Notes: generated by a model not told the origin, from the letters alone. 64,000 nt of DNA from Shewanella glacialipiscicola (GCF_023283485.1 NZ_JAKILU010000017.1:28702-92701), one strand, 5' to 3'; positions 40,701 to 48,451 are shown, numbered from the stretch's first letter. Numbers and translations: made by a program.

Positions 40701-42047
40701 ACGACTACGGAAGATGCTGTATTGAAAGAGCTGATTTGGGAGCTGGAAACGCCTAAAAACTCAGATTCAATAAATCATATTCTTCATGACTTAGTATATT
40801 ACGCACCTTGGTTGAATGAGTATATCGCGCCTAAAGTATTTGACCACCTTATGCGCAGTACAAGTCTTATTTGTTCAAGTCGAGAATATTGTGTTCGAAT
40901 ATTGATTGACGGGAAAGTTGAACCTGAAAAGTTAACTAGATTGGCTCGGAAATATATAGCAGCGTGTATTGATGATAATGATGAAATGGCTTGGTGGTTT
41001 GCATTGTTAGTTGATAGTTCTCCTGAGATTGGAATTTCAGAATTTGAAAACTGGTTATCTAAACTAGATAAAAGTAGCGCCAAGTATGCTGCGGAAAAAT
41101 TTATTGTGGCGTTATTGGGAGGAATAGGTTCTCAAAAGGCATTGTATTGTGCCGGAAGATTTAAAACTGTTGCGCATATAAAGTCTCTTTATATATTGAT
41201 GCACAAGTATATAAAAACAAGTGACGATATTGACAGGAATGATAAAGGTGTATATTCCCCAACTACCCGAGACTATGCTCAAGAAGCTCGTGATATGTTA
41301 TTCAGTTTTCTGATTGAAATACCAGGGAAAGAGAGTTACATCGCTTTAAAGCAATTGATAGAAGAGCACCCTAGTGAATCATATAGGCCTTGGATGCGAG
41401 AGCGAGCTTATATAATGGCTGAGAATTATGGGAATATAACCCCTTGGTCAGTTCACCAATTTAAAGAGTTTTGCAAATCTGAAATGGTTTCACCTGAATC
41501 ACATCGACAACTTTTTGAGTTAGCTGTTTTGCAGTTAAAAACACTCAAGGATTGGGTTGAGAATGGCAATGATAGCCCGTGGGTAACATGGCAAAGGGCG
41601 ACCGAAGAAAATGAGGTAAGAACTCTTATTGCGGCAGAGTTAAGAAAGCATAGCAAAGGATACTACACTATTGCTGAGGAACCAGAGTTAGCTAATGAAC
41701 AGCGAATGGATATCTGGCTTGATAACCCAAAGGTAAGGTCACCCGTACCTATTGAATTAAAGTTACTTGATAAGGATTGGAGTGGTCCGAAATTATGTGA
41801 GCGATTAAGAAATCAATTGGTTGGTGATTATCTAAGAGAAGAAGCTGCAGGGTGCGGTGTGTTTCTTTTAATCTCCCAAAAAACCACGAAAAAGTGGGTT
41901 GTTAATGGTCAGAGAGTTGGTGTAAATGAACTTGCATCTGCTTTGAAATGCTATTGGAAAACTATTGCAGGTAATTACGTAGGTGTTGATGAGATAGAAG
42001 TGATAGTAATCGATATGAAAGTACGTGGTTTGGTTTGTGATACGTAA
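37791..42047 (+). CDS. STAND/NACHT-like NTPase with C-terminal PD-(D/E)xK nuclease motif
   Basis: 1418-aa protein. After ~48 residues comes a P-loop (AEAGAGKT, residues 51-58), then a Walker B stretch with a NACHT-like acidic tail (FFLDSVDEAR, 111-120), a sensor-like IYISSRPYSWR, and FRHRDIRELLAAEFF, the conserved NACHT end motif. A very long alpha-helical sensor-like region follows (about residues 400-1280). At the C-terminus, RMDIWL (Asp1307) with PIELKLLD (Glu1322, Lys1324) and a downstream NQLVGDYL forms a PD-(D/E)xK nuclease signature. Bacterial STAND proteins of this kind often sense phage proteins and trigger nuclease activity. It stands alone between a dead resolvase and umuDC. Defence function is inferred. 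Confidence 0.85.
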   Translation: MSKYIPLNRQFSSVSKDHKEAEELEQSLNWGGGKTESWDSLLCEYRCVVLAEAGAGKTIEFREKATLLASEGKPSFFIRVEDIDRQFYDAFEVGDEDAFDSWLASSEEAWFFLDSVDEARLSSPRAFENAIKRFSKGIEKGAHRAHIYISSRPYSWRSKADQGLMDTFLFLASSETKEIIGNKQPSSALKVYGLRPLDRERISEYCNAHNVEDTKKLLNEVDRLNLWTLAERPFDLDLIITKWANEQSLGGRLNLLQHNVNTRLKESHNNDRQPLNVDKARNGAQRLAAAVVLTGIVGINVPDSERIKKGFDADVILYDWSQEDVKSLLESGLFNDIIYGAVRFRHRDIRELLAAEFFDGLLKGGHSRSQIKSFFFRESLGEIIVTPLLRPLLPWLILFDDNICTETLKIKPEIAVEEGDPSQLPLHIRKRLLSDIVSRIANKTDGHSARDNAAIARIAQSDLIENVLSLIEKYRENDDVIFFLGRLVWQGGMAGCIESLIPIAVDENRDKYARIASIRAVMTCGCEEQKHFMWLTINDTCNVIERELLVELIDQIIPTQTTVELLLESIPKLTKYEEFEFSRLNSVLFKFVERADTEIIPEILGRIFIYLKIEPYIEGGECKISEQYAWLVSVALKCIEKLILMKECYALSAVSLSILALTAELKFWKSDVLHGINTDFKKIVPQWPELNDALYWHCIEKARENLSVKDGSLTNDWSIAYLEHYWYFEAADFIRILGYIEARDLIDDKLVALNAAYRIFQQCDFPVNMLAEINRSVQGNVELTAQLNKLLNPDVSNSMKDFEEKQATRALKIKEKDMKRKEERRDWILYLRNKPLEISKPLVNKGEITNNHIWLMTELDKNGSCTSRQHYTQWQLLITDFGEEVAVAYKDFAIQHWRHFRPQLRSEEEFGNSISGVLLLALAGLEIEAIEFPHFPEYLSHSEVDLALRYLTWDINGFPNWFEKIHKKFPTTTEDAVLKELIWELETPKNSDSINHILHDLVYYAPWLNEYIAPKVFDHLMRSTSLICSSREYCVRILIDGKVEPEKLTRLARKYIAACIDDNDEMAWWFALLVDSSPEIGISEFENWLSKLDKSSAKYAAEKFIVALLGGIGSQKALYCAGRFKTVAHIKSLYILMHKYIKTSDDIDRNDKGVYSPTTRDYAQEARDMLFSFLIEIPGKESYIALKQLIEEHPSESYRPWMRERAYIMAENYGNITPWSVHQFKEFCKSEMVSPESHRQLFELAVLQLKTLKDWVENGNDSPWVTWQRATEENEVRTLIAAELRKHSKGYYTIAEEPELANEQRMDIWLDNPKVRSPVPIELKLLDKDWSGPKLCERLRNQLVGDYLREEAAGCGVFLLISQKTTKKWVVNGQRVGVNELASALKCYWKTIAGNYVGVDEIEVIVIDMKVRGLVCDT

Positions 42048-42597
42048 ACAGCAAGATGTATAGTGGCCAACTAATATTGGCCATTACCCTAGAGTTTAAT
42101 CAAAATATTCGTCATCTCTATTAGGTACTTTGGAATAACTTAATTAATTTTTCAAATCAATATCCGGTCTTCTAGACTTAATTCACTAACGCATACATGG
42201 TCTAAAATGACACGAAGATATTCACTTTTTAATAGTCATTTGTATCCTTTGTCGTTTCTTGACGTTTATAAAGTTGGAACGCCCCCTTGCGGGGGCTGGC
42301 TGTCTAGGAGTTGTTCACCGTGGATCTAGACAGTTGCCATGAGATTACCAAGTATTCTGCAACAAGTGGTCAAAAATCTGTGGGTATTGAACAGATTTAT
42401 GCAACAAAAGCGGCTGTCAGAAATTATTAACCGGTTTTCCATCACTCATGACCATTTCAAGCGAAAAGCCATTTGCCACCGAACCCTGATTTTTTGTGGA
42501 TAACACCGCAAAGAGCGCGGCGATTATCCACCGAAAAAAGTCAGGAACCGGCAGCAGGATCGAAATTTTAGATTTTATTTTTTTTACTGCTATTATT
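42048..42597. other. Intergenic region with hairpins and inverted DnaA boxes
   Basis: About 550 bp without genes. It contains the dyad TGGCCAA/TTGGCCA at 42064-42083, perhaps a weak terminator for the NTPase gene. A GC-rich hairpin GCCCCC TTGC GGGGGC lies at 42281-42296. A perfect DnaA box TGTGGATAA at 42495-42503 is paired in inverted orientation with TTATCCACC (one mismatch) at 42524-42532; together they can fold as an 8-bp stem. Its role, whether origin-like, single-strand initiation or regulatory, is open. Confidence 0.5.
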
Positions 42598-42615
42598 ACT
42601 GATTATTTATACAGT
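42598..42615 (+). promoter_or_regulatory. LexA (SOS) box upstream of umuDC
   Basis: ACTG ATTATTTATA CAGT, i.e. CTG-N10-CAG with an AT-rich centre, ending 11 bases before the umuD ATG. It fits the gammaproteobacterial SOS box and predicts LexA repression of umuDC. Confidence 0.8.
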
Positions 42616-42626
42616 GGTTTAGTGCT

Positions 42627-43061
42627 ATGAAACTCATCACATGCAATGCGAGTGCGGGAATTTCGGGGTTTCCAAGCCCAGCGGCTGATTACGTAGAATT
42701 ACCCCTTAGTCTTGATCAACTGCTGGTTGATCATCCTAGTTCTACGTGGTTTGGCCGCGCAGTTGGTCGTTCGATGGAGGGGGTAGGCATTTATCATGGT
42801 GACATTTTAGTGATAGACCGCGCCGCTCAACGTCGCAACATGGCTATCGTCGTGGCGAGTTATAACGGTGAATTTACCGTAAAGCTCCTCGATGAAAAAC
42901 GCCGTTTACTGGTTTCTATCGATCAACAGCAAAACATGACGTCCATTGCTATCGATGATGCAGATACCTTCTCGGTTGAAGGGGTGATCATCAAATCAAT
43001 CCGACTTCACGAGCATTCAAGCTTACTTGAACAATATCTGAGTCAATCATGTACGGACTGA
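42627..43061 (+). CDS. umuD: UmuD-like SOS mutagenesis protein
   Basis: 144-aa LexA/UmuD-type self-cleaving protein. The cleavage site is probably Ala10-Gly11, followed by the typical FPSPAADYVELPL. The catalytic dyad is Ser49 (VGRSMEG) and Lys86 (FTVKLL). After RecA-stimulated cleavage, UmuD' binds UmuC to form DNA polymerase V for translesion synthesis. It is preceded by a LexA box and overlaps umuC by 13 bases. Plasmid copies such as this raise SOS mutagenesis in the host. Confidence 0.93.
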   Translation: MKLITCNASAGISGFPSPAADYVELPLSLDQLLVDHPSSTWFGRAVGRSMEGVGIYHGDILVIDRAAQRRNMAIVVASYNGEFTVKLLDEKRRLLVSIDQQQNMTSIAIDDADTFSVEGVIIKSIRLHEHSSLLEQYLSQSCTD

Positions 43062-44302
43062 TTGATGCTAATTCATTTTATGTATCGTGCGAAATGGTGT
43101 TTAGACCCGACTTGCGCGGACTTCCCGCGATTGTACTCAGTAACAACGACGGTTGTTGTGTGGCAATCAACCGCGCGGCCAAGTCCGTTGGCGTGAAGAA
43201 ATTTGCTCCTTACTTTGAGCAGCAACATCTATGTAGACGACATAATGTGCAGGTGTTTTCATCTAATTATGAACTTTATGCCGATCTATCGGCAAAAATG
43301 ATGCAAGTGATCGGACGGTTTGCGCCCGAGCAATACGTGTACTCCATCGATGAGTCTTTTGTGTCGTTTAAAGGCTGTGTTGCAATTGCAGACTTAACGG
43401 CACATTGTGCTCAGTTGCGCCGAACAGTTTGGCGTGAGTGCCGTTTGCCGGTGTGTGTGGGGGTTGGTGAGACATTAACCCTGGCTAAGTTGGCTAACCA
43501 TGCCGCGAAACAATTGGCCCAATATCAGGGTGTTTGCGTTATCGATAACGATGCACTGCGGATTGAGATTTTAAAATCGATGCCAGTTGATGAAGTTTGG
43601 GGGATTGGCCGCAAGTTAACGGTTAAATTGGGTTTATTGGGTGTGCAAACTGCCTATGATTTGGCGCAGCTGGCGCCGAAAGTGGCGCGACAACATTTTT
43701 CTATCGATGTTGAGCGAACAGTGCGTGAACTCAATGGCCAGATCTGTAAAACGTGGGATGACACTAAAGCAGACAAGCAACAGATCTTTTCCACCCGCAG
43801 CCTTGGCAAGCGAATAACTACCCGTGACCATTTACACCAAGCGTTAGCCAAACATGCCGCTATAGCGGCGGCCAAGGCGCGTGAGCAAGGTTCACTCTGT
43901 AAAACGATGGTGGTGTTTGCGGCAAACTCGCCGCACGATCCTCAGCCTGTGTATTTTAAGAAGGTCGTCCAGTTCACTTGTGCAACTGATGACAGCCGTG
44001 AACTGTGCACCGCGGTTAGCAGGGAGGTATCAAACCTCTATCGCTCTGGTGTGCGCTATTATCGAATTGGCGTGGGGTTGATTGACCTTTGTCCTAAAAC
44101 ATCAGTTCAATATGACTTATTTAATGTGCCAAAGAGTGACCCTAAATTAATGAAAATCTTTGATAGTCTAAATAATCGCTATGGCCGTGATGTGTTGTAT
44201 ATTGCGGCTCAAGGCAGCGCGCAACATTGGTCTATGCGACGAGAATTTCTATCGCCGCAATACACCACTCGTTGGTCAGATATACCCACACTTAAAACTT
44301 AA
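43049..44302 (+). CDS. umuC: UmuC-like translesion DNA polymerase V subunit
   Basis: 417-aa Y-family polymerase, essentially the usual UmuC length. Catalytic acidic residues are Asp6 (GLIDANSFYVSCE) and Asp101-Glu102 (YVYSIDESFVSF). GVGETLTLAKLANHAAK and VWGIGRKL (helix-hairpin-helix) follow. The C-terminal little-finger region is present. It needs UmuD' and RecA for activity. Overlapping start with umuD indicates coupled translation under SOS control. Confidence 0.95.
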   Translation: MYGLIDANSFYVSCEMVFRPDLRGLPAIVLSNNDGCCVAINRAAKSVGVKKFAPYFEQQHLCRRHNVQVFSSNYELYADLSAKMMQVIGRFAPEQYVYSIDESFVSFKGCVAIADLTAHCAQLRRTVWRECRLPVCVGVGETLTLAKLANHAAKQLAQYQGVCVIDNDALRIEILKSMPVDEVWGIGRKLTVKLGLLGVQTAYDLAQLAPKVARQHFSIDVERTVRELNGQICKTWDDTKADKQQIFSTRSLGKRITTRDHLHQALAKHAAIAAAKAREQGSLCKTMVVFAANSPHDPQPVYFKKVVQFTCATDDSRELCTAVSREVSNLYRSGVRYYRIGVGLIDLCPKTSVQYDLFNVPKSDPKLMKIFDSLNNRYGRDVLYIAAQGSAQHWSMRREFLSPQYTTRWSDIPTLKT

Positions 44303-44336
44303 CTGCTTTCCTAATTACATAGCTAGAGAGAACCGT

Positions 44337-44522
44337 ATGTTTAATATGACAAAAATTTTTATGATTGCCTTGATCGCTTCTTTATCATGTGAGTTAACAC
44401 TATGGATTGCAGCCGGTATGACGCTTGGTATGTGGTATTTACCACCCGCTATATTTTTAATTGGTGCTGTTATTTCTGACCGACTAGGCTTTGGTTCGCT
44501 GACAGATTTTTTAGATGCTTAA
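44337..44522 (+). CDS. Small hypothetical membrane protein
   Basis: 61-aa protein from the ATG at 44337 (AGAGAG upstream) with two hydrophobic segments (IFMIALIASLSCELTLWIAAGM and MWYLPPAIFLIGAVI, both shortened here). No family recognised. It follows umuC by 34 bp and might be cotranscribed. The strong hairpin at 44559-44589 ends this unit. Confidence 0.6.
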   Translation: MFNMTKIFMIALIASLSCELTLWIAAGMTLGMWYLPPAIFLIGAVISDRLGFGSLTDFLDA

Positions 44523-44558
44523 TCAGAAAGTATTAATTTTACCGGATCTATGTCAACT

Positions 44559-44589
44559 CGCCATGGAATCTAATTTTGATTCCGTGGCG
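44559..44589 (+). terminator. Hairpin terminator after the umuDC unit
   Basis: 12-bp stem with one mismatch (CGCCATGGAATC / GATTCCGTGGCG), 7-base loop. No strong T-run follows, so it may act as a stability hairpin. Confidence 0.5.
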
Positions 44590-44637
44590 TCTGGCCTTCT
44601 GGTTAAGCACAAGCACCACGGAAACGATAAATAAAAG

Positions 44638-44660
44638 AAAAAACCAACCGAAGCTGGTTT
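44638..44660 (-). terminator. Rho-independent terminator of the minus-strand pair
   Basis: On the minus strand ACCAGC TTCG GTTGGT forms a stem with a stable TTCG tetraloop followed by TTTTTT. It lies just downstream of the zinc-ribbon gene. Confidence 0.75.
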
Positions 44661-44675
44661 TGTTCTAAGTGAGGT

Positions 44676-44855
44676 CTATTTGGGCTTTTTGGGTTCAAAC
44701 GAGCTTGGGGAACTGGTGTAGCGACAATCTAAACATATCAGATCACCTGTTTTACCAAATGCGGCTGAACCACCTATTTCTACTGCATTTGGTACGGCAT
44801 CACGCCATTCTTCTTTTTCTATATTATGAGAACCACATTTTGGACATTGACTCAT
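44676..44855 (-). CDS. Small zinc-ribbon protein
   Basis: 59-aa frame beginning MSQCPKCGSHNIEKEEWRD and continuing to GDLICLDCRYTSSP, so two CxxC knuckles form a four-cysteine zinc ribbon. AGGGGA lies about 6 bases before the ATG. It starts one base after the stop of the upstream 80-aa gene and ends before a terminator, so it is the second gene of a two-gene operon. Function unknown; such ribbons usually bind nucleic acid. Confidence 0.75.
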   Translation of the reverse strand: MSQCPKCGSHNIEKEEWRDAVPNAVEIGGSAAFGKTGDLICLDCRYTSSPSSFEPKKPK

Positions 44856-44856
44856 A

Positions 44857-45099
44857 TTAATCCCCTATAAAATAAGTGGTTACGTTTTTAACTCTAACTA
44901 GTTGCTCCGCAATATGAGCAGGAGAACAGCCCTGAGCAACCATCCATTGCTTAATTGCTTCTACGTATTCAGCAAAACCCACACCTTCAGCTTGTGCTTT
45001 AGCCAGTAGTTCGGATGCCGCACTAATATCTGAAGGATGCAAAGCAAACTTTTTATCTTCTATTCCAAAACAGCTACCAATATAATCACTCCAAGCCAT
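44857..45099 (-). CDS. Hypothetical protein
   Basis: 80-aa acidic, helical protein (HPSDISAASELLAKAQAEG, then AEYVEAIKQWMVAQG). No domain recognised. First gene of a minus-strand operon with the zinc-ribbon gene; AGGAGGCC before the ATG is a strong ribosome binding site. Confidence 0.65.
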   Translation of the reverse strand: MAWSDYIGSCFGIEDKKFALHPSDISAASELLAKAQAEGVGFAEYVEAIKQWMVAQGCSPAHIAEQLVRVKNVTTYFIGD

Positions 45100-45290
45100 A
45101 AGGCCTCCTATACGACGTTATGGCGAAATAGCCATATAATTCATATGGAGACTAACCTATTCATTTTCTAGTGGCCTTCGCTATTATTTTTGCTTTCCGT
45201 GAATGCCAGTTCTAATGCTGTGTTAAGCTAATTAGGCAGTGTAAAAATCGTATTGTCTGCATATCCCCATTTAAAAGGAAAATACAGACA

Positions 45291-45956
45291 ATGAGCCGCG
45301 CAGACGCACTTACTCCCGCCCAAATTCATAGAGTCCTGAAAACTTGCCAACTCATGCAGCACAGCGAAGGAAAACGTTGTGCTGTAGCACTTTCTCACGC
45401 TGCCCTGCGCGTGACTGAGGTTGCATTACTCAAAACTGAACACATCCTTTTTGCCAACGGCAAAATCAAAGAGGAAATCCACCTGCCAGCCAGTATTTGC
45501 AAGCTGTTGAAGCCCAGAACGGTTTGGCTTACAAACAAAACATCGAGGGCGATCATTCAGGAATGGGTTGATCACCGCCTAGTTAAAAAATGGGGCGTAT
45601 CAGGCCGTGCCGAGTTTCAAGGATTAATCCCTGAGTCGCGGTTTCTGTATACGGTTCGTGGCGCTCCTTATTCGCTCCAACCTAAGCCGCGAAAGCTTGA
45701 CTCTGGCGTGGTGCGGGAATATTGGGCTTGCGACTCCTTAGAGCAGGCAATGCGCGAGATTTATAAGAAATGTGGCCTACCATCGGCCTCGTCACACTCT
45801 GGCCGTAAGTCGCTTTGTACTAACGCCGTAGTCAATGGCGTACCGATTGAGACTGTAGCGCGAATCCTCGGCCATGCCAGCCCTGAAACCACAATAGACT
45901 ACGTTGTTATTCAACCGAAGCGGATTGAACAGATGTGTGGGATTGATTGGTTTTGA
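45291..45956 (+). CDS. Compact tyrosine recombinase
   Basis: 221-aa site-specific recombinase consisting almost only of the catalytic domain. Arg40 lies in HAALRVTEVALL, then SHSGRKSLCTNAVV (the H/S-xx-R box), GHASPETTIDYVV with the second box His, and the nucleophilic Tyr in TIDYV. The usual N-terminal SAM-like DNA-clamp domain is missing, so it is either a minimal recombinase or one that needs partners. It precedes an array of very small genes; plasmid multimer resolution or cassette integration are possible roles. The first box position is Ser-His rather than the standard His-Leu. Confidence 0.85.
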   Translation: MSRADALTPAQIHRVLKTCQLMQHSEGKRCAVALSHAALRVTEVALLKTEHILFANGKIKEEIHLPASICKLLKPRTVWLTNKTSRAIIQEWVDHRLVKKWGVSGRAEFQGLIPESRFLYTVRGAPYSLQPKPRKLDSGVVREYWACDSLEQAMREIYKKCGLPSASSHSGRKSLCTNAVVNGVPIETVARILGHASPETTIDYVVIQPKRIEQMCGIDWF

Positions 45957-45964
45957 AAAAGAAA

Positions 45965-46027
45965 TATACTAGACATATTTGACAGGTCTAACTTAAAAGG
46001 TGTACTAGGCATATATGACGGGTAAAC
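45965..46027. repeat. Paired ~27-bp direct repeats after the recombinase gene
   Basis: Imperfect direct repeats at 45965-45991 and 46001-46027, 36 bp apart, sharing TACTAGRCATATWTGACRGGT. The second overlaps the start codon of the next gene. Either regulator binding sites or recombination sites for the adjacent recombinase. Confidence 0.6.
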
Positions 46028-46191
46028 CTATTACGGAATTTCAATTAATAGCCAACTCAAAGGGATGGACGTTTGAAGAAATTGCAAAACGCTGGGGCAA
46101 GTCAGAGCGGCAACTATCCAGAATCGCGGCGGCTGGTGAAGCTAGGGATATGGACGCAGTTAGAGGCTTGCCAAAGAAAAACAGTAAATAA
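46015..46191 (+). CDS. Small HTH-like protein
   Basis: 58-aa frame (ATG at 46015), with TEFQLIANSKGWTFEEIAKR followed by WGKSERQLSRIAAAGEARD, which looks like a phage-type HTH for a terminase or repressor. The start overlaps one of two direct repeats, so it may regulate itself. It is followed by the CGGAAAAT intergenic motif. Confidence 0.6.
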   Translation: MTGKPITEFQLIANSKGWTFEEIAKRWGKSERQLSRIAAAGEARDMDAVRGLPKKNSK

Positions 46192-46205
46192 TCGGAAAAT
46201 AATTT

Positions 46206-46496
46206 ATGTCACGCCCATTACTTGATGACGCTGTATTAAAGTTGATTGACGCAAAACTCGTGCTTAATGGACACGTTACCAGCCAAGATATTTACCGTCA
46301 TTTGGGGCTAGGTCGTCAAAAAGTGAGTAAAGTCTTTCAAGACTATTTGGCCACGAATCCAGACTCAATGATTTACGTGCCAGCTAAGAAAAAATACATC
46401 GCCACCGATTCTTTTAAGCCCTGTTTCCTTGGTGATGTCAAAGCAGGTGAATTTGTAGATGCTTTGAACACTGTTTTTGGAACATTTAATAAATAA
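46206..46496 (+). CDS. Hypothetical HTH protein
   Basis: 96-aa protein with an HTH-like segment (VTSQDIYRHLGLGRQKVSKVFQDYL). The C-terminal half has no known domain. Spaced 14 bases from the previous stop; part of an operon of small genes separated by CGGAAAAT-type spacers. Confidence 0.65.
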   Translation: MSRPLLDDAVLKLIDAKLVLNGHVTSQDIYRHLGLGRQKVSKVFQDYLATNPDSMIYVPAKKKYIATDSFKPCFLGDVKAGEFVDALNTVFGTFNK

Positions 46497-46509
46497 CGGA
46501 AAGTCAATT

Positions 46510-46689
46510 ATGAGCGATAGAAAAGATTACATTACTTGTCCAAACTGTAAGAAAGTTTTTGAACTAATTGAAAAAAATGCTGATGGTATTGGTTGGGAGC
46601 GCGAAAAAATCATTTGCCCATATAAATGCGGTCACTCTTATAAACAAAGAACGCCAGGTTACTTTGAAGCAAATGTGCTGTCTGATTAA
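46510..46689 (+). CDS. Small zinc-ribbon protein
   Basis: 59-aa protein. YITCPNCKKVFEL and IICPYKCGHSY give four cysteines in a zinc-ribbon arrangement. The ATG at 46510 is preferred over the upstream frame start at 46477 because it lies after the preceding stop and a GGAAAG site. Confidence 0.65.
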   Translation: MSDRKDYITCPNCKKVFELIEKNADGIGWEREKIICPYKCGHSYKQRTPGYFEANVLSD

Positions 46690-46713
46690 CTCAACATCGT
46701 AAAGGAGTTTCAA

Positions 46714-47058
46714 ATGGGAAAGGCAAAACCAGTCACAATAGCAGGCAAGTTTTATCAAACCAAAGGTGAAGCTTCTAACTACTTTAAAAGTCAAAAATTG
46801 AGTCCTGATGCAAATGGAAAAATAGACTCTGGTGAATTATTTAATGCACTCAAAGAACTCTTTGAACGTTACTGTGATAATGAAAAGGGATGGGATTTGA
46901 ATGGTCGCCTAGTTGTTTCTTTTGTTGTTGAAAATGAGAAACGTTTTGTCGAACAGACTTGGATCACAACAGCTTGTTATAAAGTCCACTTGTCTAACGG
47001 TGAACTACGCCCATTCTCAATTGATAAAGCCCTTACATCCATTACCAAAAACACATAG
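46714..47058 (+). CDS. Hypothetical protein with DUF3223-like fold
   Basis: 114-aa protein. ITIAGKFYQTKGEASNYFKS-like opening and WITTACYKVHLSNGELRPFSIDKAL near the end resemble the small DUF3223/plant-Decreasing-type domain seen in some phages (weak match from memory). AAAGGAG precedes the ATG. No motif for catalysis. Confidence 0.5.
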   Translation: MGKAKPVTIAGKFYQTKGEASNYFKSQKLSPDANGKIDSGELFNALKELFERYCDNEKGWDLNGRLVVSFVVENEKRFVEQTWITTACYKVHLSNGELRPFSIDKALTSITKNT

Positions 47059-47073
47059 AACGGAAAATAAAGC

Positions 47074-47256
47074 ATGAAATTAAACGTAGATTTGTCTGAT
47101 CTTCATAAAGTTGCGGCCAAAATGCACGATGCTGTTTATTGCTCTCATTGTGAAAAATGCGGTGATAACAAGCATTATTTTGAAGGGGACAAAGTGCCTG
47201 ATTCATGTCTTAAATGTGGGGAGCATAAAGGCTTCTCAGTCATTAGTGTTAACTGA
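47074..47256 (+). CDS. Small zinc-ribbon protein
   Basis: 60-aa protein with CSHCEKCGDNKHYF and SCLKCGEH, four or five cysteines forming a zinc ribbon or rubredoxin-like knuckle. It follows a CGGAAAAT spacer and is followed by another, ending this small-gene series. Confidence 0.6.
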   Translation: MKLNVDLSDLHKVAAKMHDAVYCSHCEKCGDNKHYFEGDKVPDSCLKCGEHKGFSVISVN

Positions 47257-47471
47257 GCGGAAAATCATTTTTGTGTGATGAAAAAACAGAGGTTTGTCAT
47301 TTACTTAACTAAATAGCCTCATTAGCTGTCGTCGATAATGATCGCTTAAACAAGTCATATCTTTGGCCGCCTAAGTTTCTGGATAAAGTAGAATATTTGG
47401 CAGTATCGCATTATTAACACAGCTTTTAGATTAATCTAATGTAGTCAATCTCATTGAAAAGAGGTTTGTTT

Positions 47472-48203
47472 TTGAATCGTTTTTTAATTTCTATCATTGC
47501 GGTAATTCCCCTTTTTGCTGTTGCTTCCAATACGACGAATCAGTCGTTTAATCAGGCTAAAAAACAGCTGTTATCGGTCTATCAAGATCAGCGGGAAACC
47601 CTTTATTGCGGTGCTGCATTTGATGCAAAAGGGCTGGTAATCACTCCGCCAGGATTTACTACTAAATCGCATTTAGCGCGCGCTAAAAAAATCGAATGGG
47701 AACACGTTGTACCCGCCGAAAATTTTGGCAAAGCATTTACTGAGTGGCGTGATGGCCATGGGGAATGTGTCGATAGCAAAGGTCAGTCGTTCAAGGGCCG
47801 CAAGTGTGCCGAGAAGATGAATGTTGAGTATCGATACATGCAAGCGGATATGCACAATCTATTTCCGGCCATTGGCGCTGTGAACGCGCTGCGCAGTAAT
47901 TACAATTTTGCCCTGTTACCAGCTGCTAAATCTGATTTTGGTGCCTGTGATATGCGTATTGAGGGCAGCAAAGCTCAGCCTCCCGAAGCCGCCAGAGGGC
48001 GCATTGCTCGGTCTTATCTGTATATGGACCAAAGTTATCCTAAATATTCGATGAGTAAGTCGCAGCGCCAGCTTATGAGTGCGTGGGATAAGCAATATCC
48101 GGTGAATGTCCAAGAGTGTCAGCGGGCTAAAAAAATTGCCGCCATTCAGCTCAATGATAATGAAATCGTCAAAAGTCGCTGTCAGCAAGCCAATATTTGG
48201 TAA
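47472..48203 (+). CDS. Exported endonuclease I (EndA/Dns/Vvn family)
   Basis: 243-aa nuclease from the TTG at 47472, with AGAGG 8-12 bases upstream; TTG codons at 47454 and 47466 are alternatives. The signal peptide is NRFLISIIAVIPLFAVAS. The beta-beta-alpha-metal site is intact: IEWEHVVPAENFG (general base His) and DMHNLFPAIGAVNALRSNY (metal-binding His/Asn). Several cysteines would form disulfides in the periplasm. Such enzymes cut DNA nonspecifically outside the cytoplasm. On a plasmid near antirestriction genes it may affect DNA uptake or incoming DNA. Confidence 0.92.
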   Translation: MNRFLISIIAVIPLFAVASNTTNQSFNQAKKQLLSVYQDQRETLYCGAAFDAKGLVITPPGFTTKSHLARAKKIEWEHVVPAENFGKAFTEWRDGHGECVDSKGQSFKGRKCAEKMNVEYRYMQADMHNLFPAIGAVNALRSNYNFALLPAAKSDFGACDMRIEGSKAQPPEAARGRIARSYLYMDQSYPKYSMSKSQRQLMSAWDKQYPVNVQECQRAKKIAAIQLNDNEIVKSRCQQANIW

Positions 48204-48217
48204 ATATACGAGAAGCC

Positions 48218-48451
48218 ATGAATTATATTGATAATAACACCTTGTCAGAGTTGGATTTGGTTTGGTTGCGTAAGTTTAAAGCCAGTAAGAATCTCGATAC
48301 GCTATTAATCCAAGTGACCGGCGCTGAACGAAAAATTGAGCAAGATCCTGCGCTCACTCAACGTGAGAAGTTTGATAATCTAACGTCGATTAATACGGCG
48401 TTTTGTCTTCGTGAAACGGAAGTAAAACAGCTCACCGGAGATTGGTCTTAA
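48218..48451 (+). CDS. Hypothetical protein
   Basis: 77-aa protein from MNYIDNNTLSELDL. GAGAAG lies 4-9 bases upstream. Acidic and helical, no domain found. It follows the nuclease gene by 14 bases, so it is likely cotranscribed. It could be a cognate regulator, but nothing proves this. Confidence 0.6.
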   Translation: MNYIDNNTLSELDLVWLRKFKASKNLDTLLIQVTGAERKIEQDPALTQREKFDNLTSINTAFCLRETEVKQLTGDWS

